Shown here one piece after another: positions 44,169-52,306 of a DNA stretch of 64,000 nucleotides. Origin of the DNA: Massilia aurea (GTDB lineage: Bacteria; Pseudomonadota; Gammaproteobacteria; Burkholderiales; Burkholderiaceae_D); NCBI RefSeq assembly GCF_024753205.1, contig NZ_JANUGZ010000006.1, positions 1-64,000 on the forward strand, in the 5' to 3' direction. Positions within the stretch are counted from its first letter, which is position 1; the number at the start of each line of letters is the position of its first letter. A program made the position numbers and the translations under genes. The notes below the pieces were generated by a model. That model had not been told where the DNA came from. It ran no database searches and saw only the letters and a list, made by a program, of their open reading frames with translations.

Positions 44169-44393
44169 ATGCGCCCTGTCACCTATTGGATCGGCCAGTT
44201 CCTGCTGGCCGCCGGCACCATGTTCCTGCTGCTCGCCGCCGTCGACCTGATGCGCGGCGACAGCCTGGCCGCCACCTGGCCCGCGACTCTGGGCTGGTCG
44301 GCCGCGGCCGCGGCGATCTTTGTCGGCTCGCGCTGGCGCCAGGCCAGCCGCGGAATCGCCTGCGCCGTCTGCAAGGATGAGCAGGCGCATTGA
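44169..44393 (+). CDS. Small two-helix membrane protein
   Basis: A 74-residue protein preceded by a good AAGGAG site 6 bp from its ATG and 13 bp after the hydrolase stop. Two hydrophobic helices (about residues 8-28 and 36-54) are followed by a basic stretch and a CAVC cysteine pair near the C-terminus. No family is recognised. It is the last gene of the operon starting at 42607. Confidence 0.75.
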   Translation: MRPVTYWIGQFLLAAGTMFLLLAAVDLMRGDSLAATWPATLGWSAAAAAIFVGSRWRQASRGIACAVCKDEQAH

Positions 44394-44453
44394 TCGCCAC
44401 CGGCCACGCTATTCCTCCAGCATGTTCGGTTTGTCAGATCTGCAATATTCTGC

Positions 44454-44481
44454 TTGACATGCCGCGCAGCAGGCATATTCT
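44454..44481 (+). promoter_or_regulatory. Sigma-70-type promoter for the TRAP binding-protein gene
   Basis: TTGACA (44454-44459), a 16-bp spacer and TATTCT (44476-44481) lie about 92 bp upstream of the start at 44573. Confidence 0.6.
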
Positions 44482-44572
44482 TGTCGTGGCCAGCTGCGAA
44501 CGATGACGCCCGCACCGACGAGGCACGCCACGATTCGCCCGGCAGTCCGTTACAACATCTTGGAGGATGTAT

Positions 44573-45613
44573 ATGTCGGTAGAAATCGAATCGTTCGCTA
44601 CGCGCAGGACAGTACTCGGTGCGCTCGCCACCAGCCCGCTCTGGATGAGCTCGGCGTGGGCCCAGCCAAACAATCTCAAGATCTCGCACCAGTTCCCCGG
44701 CGGCAGCATCGCGCAGGGCGACTTCCGCGACCGCCTGTGCCGCATGTTCGCTTCCGAAGTCGAAAAGCGTACGCGTGGCGGCGTGAAGTTCTCGATCTAT
44801 CCGGACTCGACCATGATGCAGCCGGCCGCCCAGTTCGGCGCGCTGCGTAGCGGCAAACTCGACATGGCACTGGTGCCGCTGTCGTACGCGGGCGCCGAGG
44901 CGCCGGAAGCCAATATCGGCCTGATGCCGGCACTGGTCACGTCGTACGAACAGGGCTACGGGTGGCGCAATGCACCAGTCGGGCGTGAACTATCACGCAT
45001 CCTTGGCGAGCAGGGCCTGGTCATCGTCAGCTGGATCTGGCAAGCCGGCGGCGTCGCGTCGCGGGGCGACCCGATCATCACCCCGGACGACGCGCGCGGC
45101 CTGAAAGTACGCGGCGGCTCGCGCGAGATGGACATGCTGCTGCAAAACGCCGGCGCCACGGTCGTCAACATGCCATCCAATGAAATCTACAACGCCCTGC
45201 GCAGCGGCGCCCTCGATGCGGCGCTCACGTCATCGACGTCGCTGATCTCGTTCCGCCTGCAAGAAACCGCCCGTTCGCTGACGACGGCGCGCGCCGGTTC
45301 GTACTGGTTCATGTTCGAGCCGCTACTGATGTCGCGCACCGTGTTCGAGCGCCTGACCAAGGCGCAGCAGCAGGCGGTGATGACGGTGGGTGCCGATCTG
45401 GAAAAGTTCGCGATGAATTCGGCGCGCATGGACGATGCCGAGGTTGCGACCGTCTACCGCGGCGTTGGCGCGCGCGTGGTCGACCTGAATCCCGACGCGC
45501 TGCGCGGCTGGCAGGAAGTCGCCCGCAATACGGCGTGGAAGGATTTCGCGGCCCGCAACAGCAATTGCGCCAAACTGATGGCGCTGGCCGAGCAGTCGAT
45601 CGCCGCGATCTAG
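44573..45613 (+). CDS. TRAP transporter solute-binding protein (DctP family), orphan
   Basis: A 346-residue periplasmic binding protein. A twin-arginine-like leader (ATRRTVLGALATSPLWMSSAWA) precedes the DctP fold. Family landmarks are LKISHQFPGGS, FRDRLCRMFASEVEKRTRGGVKFSIYP, LKVRGGSREMDMLLQNAGA with the carboxylate-binding Arg, and MPSNEIYNALRSGALDAALTS. GGAGG at 44562-44566 sets the start at 44573 rather than 44567. No DctQ/DctM membrane genes are adjacent, so it is an orphan or works with a distant TRAP permease. Ligand probably an organic acid. Confidence 0.9.
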   Translation: MSVEIESFATRRTVLGALATSPLWMSSAWAQPNNLKISHQFPGGSIAQGDFRDRLCRMFASEVEKRTRGGVKFSIYPDSTMMQPAAQFGALRSGKLDMALVPLSYAGAEAPEANIGLMPALVTSYEQGYGWRNAPVGRELSRILGEQGLVIVSWIWQAGGVASRGDPIITPDDARGLKVRGGSREMDMLLQNAGATVVNMPSNEIYNALRSGALDAALTSSTSLISFRLQETARSLTTARAGSYWFMFEPLLMSRTVFERLTKAQQQAVMTVGADLEKFAMNSARMDDAEVATVYRGVGARVVDLNPDALRGWQEVARNTAWKDFAARNSNCAKLMALAEQSIAAI

Positions 45614-45622
45614 CCAGGCGCT

Positions 45623-45655
45623 GGCTTTTCCCGCCCGTCACGGGCGGGAAAAGCC
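45623..45655. terminator. Bidirectional terminator between the TRAP binding-protein gene and moaD
   Basis: A 15-bp perfect stem GGCTTTTCCCGCCCG/CGGGCGGGAAAAGCC with a TCA loop lies 9 bp after one stop and 4 bp after the convergent one. It contains a 20-bp copy (45631-45650) of the sequence at 45664-45683, which is the 3' end of moaD. Confidence 0.85.
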
Positions 45656-45659
45656 TTAC

Positions 45660-45917
45660 CTAACCGCCCGTCACGGGCGGGAAGAACGCCACTTCGGCGC
45701 CAGCTGCCACGGGTGTGGCGCCGTCGCACATCACTTGCTGATGGGCCATGCGTACTGCCCGCTCGGGCGCCAGCGCCTCGGCCCAGACGCCACCGCGCGC
45801 GCGCAGCAATTCGCGCACGGCGCCCACGGTCGCCACGTCTGGGGGCAGGTCCAGTTGCTCGTGCCCCGTACCGACTGCTTCGCGCAGCGCGGCAAAATAC
45901 TTCACGTTGATCTTCAT
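45660..45917 (-). CDS. moaD: Molybdopterin synthase small subunit
   Basis: An 85-residue ubiquitin-like sulfur carrier. Its C-terminal Gly-Gly (PPVTGG) is thiocarboxylated and delivers sulfur to precursor Z for molybdopterin synthesis. The start at 45917 (MKINVKYFAALREAVG) is typical, while longer frames overlap moeA. It lies 7 bp downstream of moeA on the same strand. The partner moaE, which often follows moaD in related genomes, is absent here; a convergent TRAP gene occupies that place. Confidence 0.93.
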   Translation of the reverse strand: MKINVKYFAALREAVGTGHEQLDLPPDVATVGAVRELLRARGGVWAEALAPERAVRMAHQQVMCDGATPVAAGAEVAFFPPVTGG

Positions 45918-45924
45918 GACTATC

Positions 45925-47184
45925 CTAATGCTGGAGTTCGGCGAACGGGATGAAGCGCACCAGGTCGCCCGCGGCAATCGCATTGCCCGGCGGGTTGTCG
46001 ATGAGGCCATCGCCCCACACGGTCGACGTCAGCACGCCGGAACCCTGATTCGCAAACAGTTCGAGACCACCGCCTGCATTGAAGCGCGCACGCAGGAATT
46101 CGTTGCGGCGGTCGCCCTTGGGCAGGTCGAAATCGGCGCGCACCAGATAGCTGCGCGGCTCGACCGGACCACGCACGCCCTGCAGGCGCAACAGGAACGG
46201 CCGCACGAACAGCAGGAAGGTGACGAAGCTCGACACCGGATTGCCTGGCAGGCCAAGGAAGAACGCGTCAGCGGCGTTGGCCTCGACCTCACGGCGCACC
46301 TCACCAAACGCCAGCGGTTTACCCGGCTTGACGGCGATCTGCCACATCGACAGGCGCCCTTCCGCCTCGACGGCCGGCTTGATATGGTCTTCTTCGCCCA
46401 CCGACACACCGCCCGACGTGATGATCAGGTCGTGCGCCTGCGCAGCGTCGCGCAAGGTGGCGCGCGTCGCGGCCAGCGTGTCGGGCACGATGCCGAAGTC
46501 GGTGATCTCGCAGCCGAAGTTTTCCAGCAGCGCGCGCAGCGTGAAGCGGTTCGAGTTGTAGATCGCGCCGGGCGCCAGATCCTGCGCCGCCACCTCGCCC
46601 GGCATCGCCAGTTCGTCGCCGGTGAAGAACACGGCCACGCGCAGGCGCCGGTGCACGGGCAGCGTGGCCAGGCCGACCGAGGCCGCCAAGCCCAGCTCCT
46701 GGCTGCGCAAGCGGGTGCCGGCGGTCAGGATCACGCTGCCGGCGCCGATATCTTCACCCTTGCGGCGAATCCACTCACCGTCGACGGGCGCGTGGCGCAC
46801 GGTGACGTTCTCGCCCGCGGCCTCGCACTGCTCCTGCATGACGACCGCATCGGCGCCCGGCGGAATCAGCGCGCCGGTGAAGATGCGCGCTGCTGTACCG
46901 GGTTCGAGTGGCTGGCCGACGTGGCCGGCCGGGATGCGCTGGGCCACGCGCAGCGTCGCCTCGCCGCTCGCGCAGTCGGCGGCGCGCACAGCGTAGCCAT
47001 CCATCTGCGTATTGTCGGCCGATGGCACGTCGATGGTGGCCAGCTGGTCGTCCGCCAGCACGCGGCCATTGGCGTCCAGCGTGGGGATCGTTTCGATGTC
47101 CGTCACGGGGCGCGCGGCGGCGAGCAGCACGTCCAGCGCCTCGCGCACCGTCAGCATGGGCGGTCGTTGTCCTGGTGCGTTCAT
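45925..47184 (-). CDS. moeA: Molybdopterin molybdenumtransferase
   Basis: A 419-residue enzyme inserting molybdate into adenylated molybdopterin. Landmarks are VPSADNTQMDGYAVRAAD, ARIFTGALIPPGADAVVMQE, the MoCF-type domain (YNSNRFTLRALLENFGCE and LIITSGGVSVGEEDHIK) and the C-terminal domain after GNPVSSFVTFLLFVRPFLL. It begins 1 bp after the thrC stop and precedes moaD, so the three genes probably form one transcript. Confidence 0.96.
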   Translation of the reverse strand: MNAPGQRPPMLTVREALDVLLAAARPVTDIETIPTLDANGRVLADDQLATIDVPSADNTQMDGYAVRAADCASGEATLRVAQRIPAGHVGQPLEPGTAARIFTGALIPPGADAVVMQEQCEAAGENVTVRHAPVDGEWIRRKGEDIGAGSVILTAGTRLRSQELGLAASVGLATLPVHRRLRVAVFFTGDELAMPGEVAAQDLAPGAIYNSNRFTLRALLENFGCEITDFGIVPDTLAATRATLRDAAQAHDLIITSGGVSVGEEDHIKPAVEAEGRLSMWQIAVKPGKPLAFGEVRREVEANAADAFFLGLPGNPVSSFVTFLLFVRPFLLRLQGVRGPVEPRSYLVRADFDLPKGDRRNEFLRARFNAGGGLELFANQGSGVLTSTVWGDGLIDNPPGNAIAAGDLVRFIPFAELQH

Positions 47185-47185
47185 G

Positions 47186-48661
47186 CTACAACCCCGTGTG
47201 GTCGGCGATATACGCCTTCATTTGCGCGACATCGGCAGGCATCACGACGTAGCGCTGCGGCAGCGCCTCGATGTCGTCGAAACCGGCCGGACGCTCGGCA
47301 TCGGTGCCCAGCGCTTCGAGGATCGTCTCGTTGAACTTGGCGGCCAGCGCCGTCTCGAGCACGATCATCGGCACGCGCGGCGCCATGTGCTCGCGCGCGA
47401 CCTTGATGCCGTCGGCGGTGTGGGTGTCGATGGTGATGTCGTAATCGTCGGCCACATCGCGGATCGTGTCGAGGCGGTCGTTGTGCGTCGAGCGGCCAGA
47501 AGCGAAGCCGAAGCGCGCCACCTGCTTGAATTCGTCGCCATCGCTGCCCGGCTTGCCGGACAGGTCGAAGCCGCCATGCGTGTCGACCTTGCGGAACAGC
47601 GCGTGCGTACGCTCGGCGTCGCGCCCGACCAGGTCATACACGAAGCGCTCGAAGTTCGATGCCTTCGAGATATCCATTGACGGGCTGCTCGTGTGGAACG
47701 TCTCGGCCGCCTTGCGCACGCGGTACACGCCTGTTCGGAAGAATTCGTCGAGTACATCGTTCTCGTTGGTAGCGGCCACCAGCTTGTCGATCGGCAGGCC
47801 CATCATGCGGGCGATGTGGCCGGCGCAGATATTGCCAAAGTTACCCGACGGGACGGTGAACGAGACCTTCTGGTCGTTGCTCGTCGTCGCGGCCAGGTAG
47901 CCGCGGAAGTAGTACACCACCTGCGCCACGACGCGTGCCCAGTTGATCGAATTGACGGTGCCGATCTTCTGGCGCGCCTTGAACGTCAGGTCGTTCGACA
48001 CGGCCTTGACCAGGTCCTGGCAATCGTCGAAGTTGCCCTTGACGGCGATATTGAAGATGTTCGGATCTTGCAGGCTGAACATCTGCGCGGTCTGGAATGC
48101 GCTCATGCGCCCGTGCGGCGACAGCATGAACACGCGCACGCCCTTCTTGCCGCGCATCGCGTATTCGGCGGCGCTGCCGGTGTCGCCCGAGGTCGCGCCA
48201 AAGATGTTCAGTTCATCGCTGTGCTTGGCCAGCGCATACTCGAACAGGTTGCCGAGCAACTGCATCGCCATGTCCTTGAACGCCAGCGTCGGCCCATTTG
48301 ACAGCGCCTGCAGGATCAGCTTGCCATTGCGGCCGTCTTCCAGCACGCGCAGCGGGGTGATCTCGGCGGCGGACTCGCCGGCACGCGCGTTGCAGTACAC
48401 GGCGGGCGTATAGGTGCGCGTCGTGATGGCCTTGAGGTCGGCATCTGGAATGTCGGTGGCAAACTTGCGCAGGATCTCGAAGGCCAGGTCGGCGTACGAC
48501 AGCGTGCGCCATGTGTCAAGCTCGGCGCTCGTGACCTGTGGGTACTCGGCTGGCAGGTACAGGCCGCCGTCCGGGGCGAGGCCGCCGAGCAGGATGTCAC
48601 AGAAGTTCTCGGGATTGCGTGCTGCGGACGCGCTCGTCGCGCGGGTGGACACATAGTGCAT
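47186..48661 (-). CDS. thrC: Threonine synthase
   Basis: A 491-residue PLP enzyme converting O-phosphohomoserine to threonine. The long form has the N-terminal MHYVSTRA, PLP lysine in NGPTLAFKDMAMQ, the phosphate-binding ATSGDTGSAA, and SGNFGNICAGH. A perfect TATAAT -10 on the minus strand (48698-48703) lies 37 bp upstream of the start, with only a weak -35. It is first in thrC-moeA-moaD. The homoserine dehydrogenase gene hom, which often precedes thrC in related bacteria, is not in the window. Confidence 0.96.
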   Translation of the reverse strand: MHYVSTRATSASAARNPENFCDILLGGLAPDGGLYLPAEYPQVTSAELDTWRTLSYADLAFEILRKFATDIPDADLKAITTRTYTPAVYCNARAGESAAEITPLRVLEDGRNGKLILQALSNGPTLAFKDMAMQLLGNLFEYALAKHSDELNIFGATSGDTGSAAEYAMRGKKGVRVFMLSPHGRMSAFQTAQMFSLQDPNIFNIAVKGNFDDCQDLVKAVSNDLTFKARQKIGTVNSINWARVVAQVVYYFRGYLAATTSNDQKVSFTVPSGNFGNICAGHIARMMGLPIDKLVAATNENDVLDEFFRTGVYRVRKAAETFHTSSPSMDISKASNFERFVYDLVGRDAERTHALFRKVDTHGGFDLSGKPGSDGDEFKQVARFGFASGRSTHNDRLDTIRDVADDYDITIDTHTADGIKVAREHMAPRVPMIVLETALAAKFNETILEALGTDAERPAGFDDIEALPQRYVVMPADVAQMKAYIADHTGL

Positions 48662-48757
48662 ACGGTTGTAGATCCAGTTGGCTCGGGTGGATCGTCAATT
48701 ATAGTGGGAGCCAGAGAAATTGTATGCTGTGCTGCAAAAAAGTCATGTCACCCAATA

Positions 48758-48788
48758 AAATTGGGCGGCCGCTGCCCTGGCCGCCCAA
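48758..48788 (-). terminator. Former terminator of sdaA, now beyond the IS copy
   Basis: The stem TTGGGCGGCC/GGCCGCCCAA is followed by U residues on the minus strand. Removing the IS and one target copy would put this hairpin roughly 40 bp past the sdaA stop, the normal position for its terminator. Confidence 0.7.
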
Positions 48789-48790
48789 CG

Positions 48791-49875
48791 ATTGCCGAGG
48801 CGCAGTCAACGTTAAATAGTGCCGAGCTGTGAACTGATGAGCACTTTTGTGGTCCAACCCCTGTCGTCAGCGCCAGGAGTCGAGCATGAAAGCACCCCGT
48901 TTCACGCGTTGGTTCGCCAACTTGCCATTGCTGAACGTCCCGCAGCGCCGGCAGGTGCTGGATGCCTTGCATCCTGCCGACGGGCTCGGCCAGGTCGTCG
49001 CACTCATCGCGCACGCCAGGTCGCCGGGCCGCTGTTGCCCTCGCTGTGGCAGCGTGCGCTGTAACCGGCACGGGTTCGCCAACGACCTGCAACGCTTCCG
49101 CTGCTGCGATTGCGGACGCACCTTCAATGACCTCACCGGCACGCCTCTGGCGAGGCTCAGGCACAAGGCCAAGTGGCTCGCCTATTCACAAGTTCTGCTC
49201 GATTCACTGCCTGTACGCAAGGCGGGAGACCTGGTTGGCGTGCACCGCAACACGGCGTTCCGCTGGCGCCACCGCTTCCTGCATTGGATCAAGCTCGACC
49301 GGCCGACGACCCTGAATGGCATCGTCGAAGCCGATGAAACCTTTCTGCTCGAATCCCAGAAAGGTTCGCGCGCGCTCGACCGGCCCGCGCGGCGGCGGGG
49401 TGGCCGCGCCGCCAGGCCCGGCATTTCCGGAGAACTCGACTGCATTCTGGTGGCGCGTGACCGCAACGGAGGCACGGTCGATGCCGTCACGGGCCGCGGC
49501 GCATTGACAGCCGCGCAGCTCGAACGCGACTTGCTGCCCAGACTCGATCCCCAGTCCTTTCTGGTCAGCGATAGCCATTTGGCCTACAGGGCTTTTGCAC
49601 GCAAGCACGGGATCACGCATGAGACCGTCAATCTGCGTGCGGGCGTACGGGCCAGTCGCCTGGGCAGCCTGGCCATTCACGTGCAAAACGTGAATGCCTA
49701 TCATCAGCGCTTCAAGGATTGGTTGCGGGGCTTTCGCGGTGTGGCGTCGCGCTATCTCGCCAACTATCTGGGTTGGCGCTGGGCTCTGGATGGCGAGAGA
49801 GTACGTTCACCAGAACAATTGCTGCACATCGCAATCAGAGTCATCAATACGTAATGCTGACTGCGCCATTGCCGA
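48791..49875 (+). mobile_element. Complete IS1595-family insertion sequence with 8-bp target duplication
   Basis: The element spans 48799-49867 (1069 bp). Its ends match as GGCGCAGTCAACGTTA at 48799-48814 and, inverted, GGCGCAGTCAGCATTA at 49852-49867 (14 of 16). It is flanked on both sides by the direct repeat ATTGCCGA (48791-48798 and 49868-49875). An 8-bp duplication is normal for the IS1595 family. The intact transposase, ends and duplication indicate a recent, potentially mobile copy. Confidence 0.93.
48886..49854 (+). CDS. IS1595-family transposase
   Basis: A 322-residue transposase. The N-terminal zinc ribbon uses CCPRCGSVRC and FRCCDCGRTF, the HTH region is RKAGDLVGVHRNTAFRWRHRF, and the ISXO2-like catalytic domain has VEADETFLLESQKGSR (first Asp) and FLVSDSHLAYRAF (second Asp). 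The last catalytic residue is presumably in VNAYHQRFKDWLRGFRGVAS. The start at 48886 follows CCAGGAGT. No frameshift or stop is seen, so it is probably active. Confidence 0.94.
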   Translation: MKAPRFTRWFANLPLLNVPQRRQVLDALHPADGLGQVVALIAHARSPGRCCPRCGSVRCNRHGFANDLQRFRCCDCGRTFNDLTGTPLARLRHKAKWLAYSQVLLDSLPVRKAGDLVGVHRNTAFRWRHRFLHWIKLDRPTTLNGIVEADETFLLESQKGSRALDRPARRRGGRAARPGISGELDCILVARDRNGGTVDAVTGRGALTAAQLERDLLPRLDPQSFLVSDSHLAYRAFARKHGITHETVNLRAGVRASRLGSLAIHVQNVNAYHQRFKDWLRGFRGVASRYLANYLGWRWALDGERVRSPEQLLHIAIRVINT

Positions 49876-49898
49876 ACTTGCCTGAATCAGCAATAAGC

Positions 49899-51281
49899 TC
49901 AGCAGGCGGCGTGATTCACCGTCACGACGTGGATCGCCAGGCCGCCCAGCGACGTTTCCTTGTACTTGACCTGCATGTCCGCGCCAGTCTGGCGCATCGT
50001 TTCGATCACGCTGTCCAGGCTCACGAAGTGCACGCCGTCGCCCTTGAGCGCCAGCGAGGCCGCCGTGATCGCCTTGATCGCGCCCATGCCGTTGCGCTCG
50101 ATGCACGGGATCTGCACCAGGCCACCGATCGGATCGCACGTCATGCCCAGATGGTGTTCGATGCCGATTTCGGCCGCGTTCTCGATTTGCTCGTTGGTGC
50201 CGCCCAGTGCGGCGACCAAGCCGGCAGCGGCCATCGCGCACGCCACGCCGACCTCGCCCTGGCAGCCCACTTCGGCGCCCGAGATCGATGCGTTCTTCTT
50301 GCACAGCATGCCAATCGCCGCAGACGTAAGCAAAAAGTCGCGCACGCCGCGCTGCGGATCGATCGGGCGGCAGTCTTCGGCGTAGTAGCGCAGCACGGCC
50401 GGGATGATGCCGGCGGCGCCGTTGGTCGGCGCCGTGACGACGCGGCCACCGGCGGCGTTTTCTTCGTTGACGGCCATCGCGTACAAGCTGACCTGCTGCA
50501 CGGCGTCGTGCGGCAAGGCGTTCTGGGGCTGGGTTTCCTGCGCCTGCTTCCACAGGGCTGCCGCGCGGCGGCGCACGTTCAGGCCGCCCGGCAGGCGCCC
50601 TTCCGTCTTCAGGCCCTGGCAGATACAGTCGCGCATCACGCGCCACAGGCGATCCAGGCCCGCATCCAGATCGGCGTCGCTCATGCGCACGCGCTCGTTC
50701 GCGCGCAGCATGTGCGGGATCGTCAGGCCGTGCGTGCGGCCATGCTCGAGCAGCTGGACCATCGTGTCGAACGGGAACGGCACCGGCGTGCCGACCGGTT
50801 CCACGGTGCGCGCCTGCGCTTCACCGGCTGCGGTGATGAAGCCGCCGCCGACCGAGTAATAGATGCGCTCGATGATGCTGCCGTCACGCAGCTGCAGCAC
50901 GAATCGCATGCCGTTCGGGTGTTCGGGCAGCGTCGAGGCCTTGTGCCACACCAAGTGGACACGGGCGTCGAACGGCACGGTCTTGATGCCCAGCAGTGCG
51001 ATCTGTCCATCGAGCGCGGCGAGGTCGAGCTTGTCGTCGACCGACGCTGGATCGAGCTCCTGCGGCGTCTCGCCCATCAGGCCCAGGATCACCGCCTTGT
51101 CGGTCGCATGGCCGACACCCGTCAGCGCCAGCGAACCGTACAGGTGCGCCTCGACGCCGACCGCTTCGTCCAGCATGCCGATCTCCAGCAGAAAGCGGCG
51201 CGCCGCGACCATCGGACCCACCGTGTGGGAACTCGACGGGCCGATGCCGATCTTGAACAAATCAAACACGCTCATGTCCAT
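49899..51281 (-). CDS. sdaA: L-serine ammonia-lyase (serine dehydratase)
   Basis: A 460-residue iron-sulfur enzyme converting serine to pyruvate and ammonia. The N-terminal FKIGIGPSSSHTVGPM is diagnostic. The 4Fe-4S cysteines lie in the region of GCQGEVGVACAMAAAG and MTCDPIGGLVQIPCIERN. It is the third gene of kbl-tdh-sdaA, 36 bp after tdh. Starts at 51281 or 51275 both precede SVFDLFKIG. Its natural terminator has been displaced by the IS copy. Confidence 0.96.
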   Translation of the reverse strand: MDMSVFDLFKIGIGPSSSHTVGPMVAARRFLLEIGMLDEAVGVEAHLYGSLALTGVGHATDKAVILGLMGETPQELDPASVDDKLDLAALDGQIALLGIKTVPFDARVHLVWHKASTLPEHPNGMRFVLQLRDGSIIERIYYSVGGGFITAAGEAQARTVEPVGTPVPFPFDTMVQLLEHGRTHGLTIPHMLRANERVRMSDADLDAGLDRLWRVMRDCICQGLKTEGRLPGGLNVRRRAAALWKQAQETQPQNALPHDAVQQVSLYAMAVNEENAAGGRVVTAPTNGAAGIIPAVLRYYAEDCRPIDPQRGVRDFLLTSAAIGMLCKKNASISGAEVGCQGEVGVACAMAAAGLVAALGGTNEQIENAAEIGIEHHLGMTCDPIGGLVQIPCIERNGMGAIKAITAASLALKGDGVHFVSLDSVIETMRQTGADMQVKYKETSLGGLAIHVVTVNHAAC

Positions 51282-51317
51282 CTTGTGTCTCCTGCTTTTT
51301 TATTTTAAGGCGAGGTC

Positions 51318-52280
51318 TTACGCTGCTGCCTTGATGCCGACATCGATATTGGCCAGCATCGAGTCGACCATTTCATCGATGCCGATGCGCGATTGCCAGC
51401 CCCAGTCCGCGGTCGCGCGGCTGTCGTCCAGGCTTTTCGGCCACGAATCGGCGATCTGCTGGCGGCTGTCCGGGGCGTAGGCGATGCCGAAATCAGGGCG
51501 CGCCTTTTGAATGGCGGCGGCCAGTTCGCGCGGGTTGAACGAGACTCCGGCCACGTTGTACGACGAACGGATCGCGACCTGTTCAGCGGGCACTTCCATC
51601 AGCTTGATGGTGGCGCGGATCGCGTCGGGCATGTAAATCATCGGCAGCGTGGTCTCGGGGCCGAGGAAGCATTCGTAGGTCTCGCCGCGCAGCGCCGCGT
51701 GGAAGATCGCGATCGCGTAGTCGGTGGTGCCGCCGCCCGGTGGCGACTTGTAGCTGATGATGCCGGGATAGCGGATGCTGCGCACGTCCACGCCATACTT
51801 GCTGTGATAGTACTCGCACAGGCGCTCGCCGGCCAGCTTGCTGATGCCGTAGATCGTGGTCGGGTCCATGATCGTGAATTGCGGCGTCTGTTCGCCCGGC
51901 GTGTTCGGGCCGAAGGCGGCGATCGACGATGGCCAGAAGACTTTCAGTGGCTTGCCGGCGTCGCCCCGTTCGCGCGCGATCTCGAGGATGTTGAGCAGGC
52001 CGTCCATGTTCAGGCTCCAGGCCTTCAGTGGCGCTTTTTCGCCAGTGGCCGACAGCATGGCAGCCAGCTGGTAGACCTGGGTGATGTCTTCGTCGGCGAT
52101 CAGGCTTGCCAGCGCGTCGTTGTCCAGCACGTTCAGGCGGGTGTAGCGCGCGGCGCCGTACAGGTTGGTCTCGCCGATGTCCGACGCGATGACGTTCTGC
52201 GCGCCGTGGCGCTCGGCCAGCGCGCTGACCAGTTCACTGCCGATCTGGCCGTTGGCGCCGATGATGAGGATGCGTTCCAT
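51318..52280 (-). CDS. L-threonine 3-dehydrogenase, short-chain (epimerase-like) type
   Basis: A 320-residue NAD-dependent enzyme of the extended SDR family. It oxidises threonine to 2-amino-3-oxobutyrate, the substrate of Kbl. The NAD motif is GANGQIGSE (residues 8-16) and the active-site pair is Tyr-x3-Lys in TIYGISKLAGE. The characteristic KSPPGGGTTDYA segment marks the threonine dehydrogenase subgroup rather than sugar epimerases. It is not related to the zinc-dependent Tdh of E. coli. It lies 26 bp downstream of kbl. Confidence 0.92.
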   Translation of the reverse strand: MERILIIGANGQIGSELVSALAERHGAQNVIASDIGETNLYGAARYTRLNVLDNDALASLIADEDITQVYQLAAMLSATGEKAPLKAWSLNMDGLLNILEIARERGDAGKPLKVFWPSSIAAFGPNTPGEQTPQFTIMDPTTIYGISKLAGERLCEYYHSKYGVDVRSIRYPGIISYKSPPGGGTTDYAIAIFHAALRGETYECFLGPETTLPMIYMPDAIRATIKLMEVPAEQVAIRSSYNVAGVSFNPRELAAAIQKARPDFGIAYAPDSRQQIADSWPKSLDDSRATADWGWQSRIGIDEMVDSMLANIDVGIKAAA

Positions 52281-52306
52281 GCTGTGATTCCTTGCGTGTT
52301 TATTTA

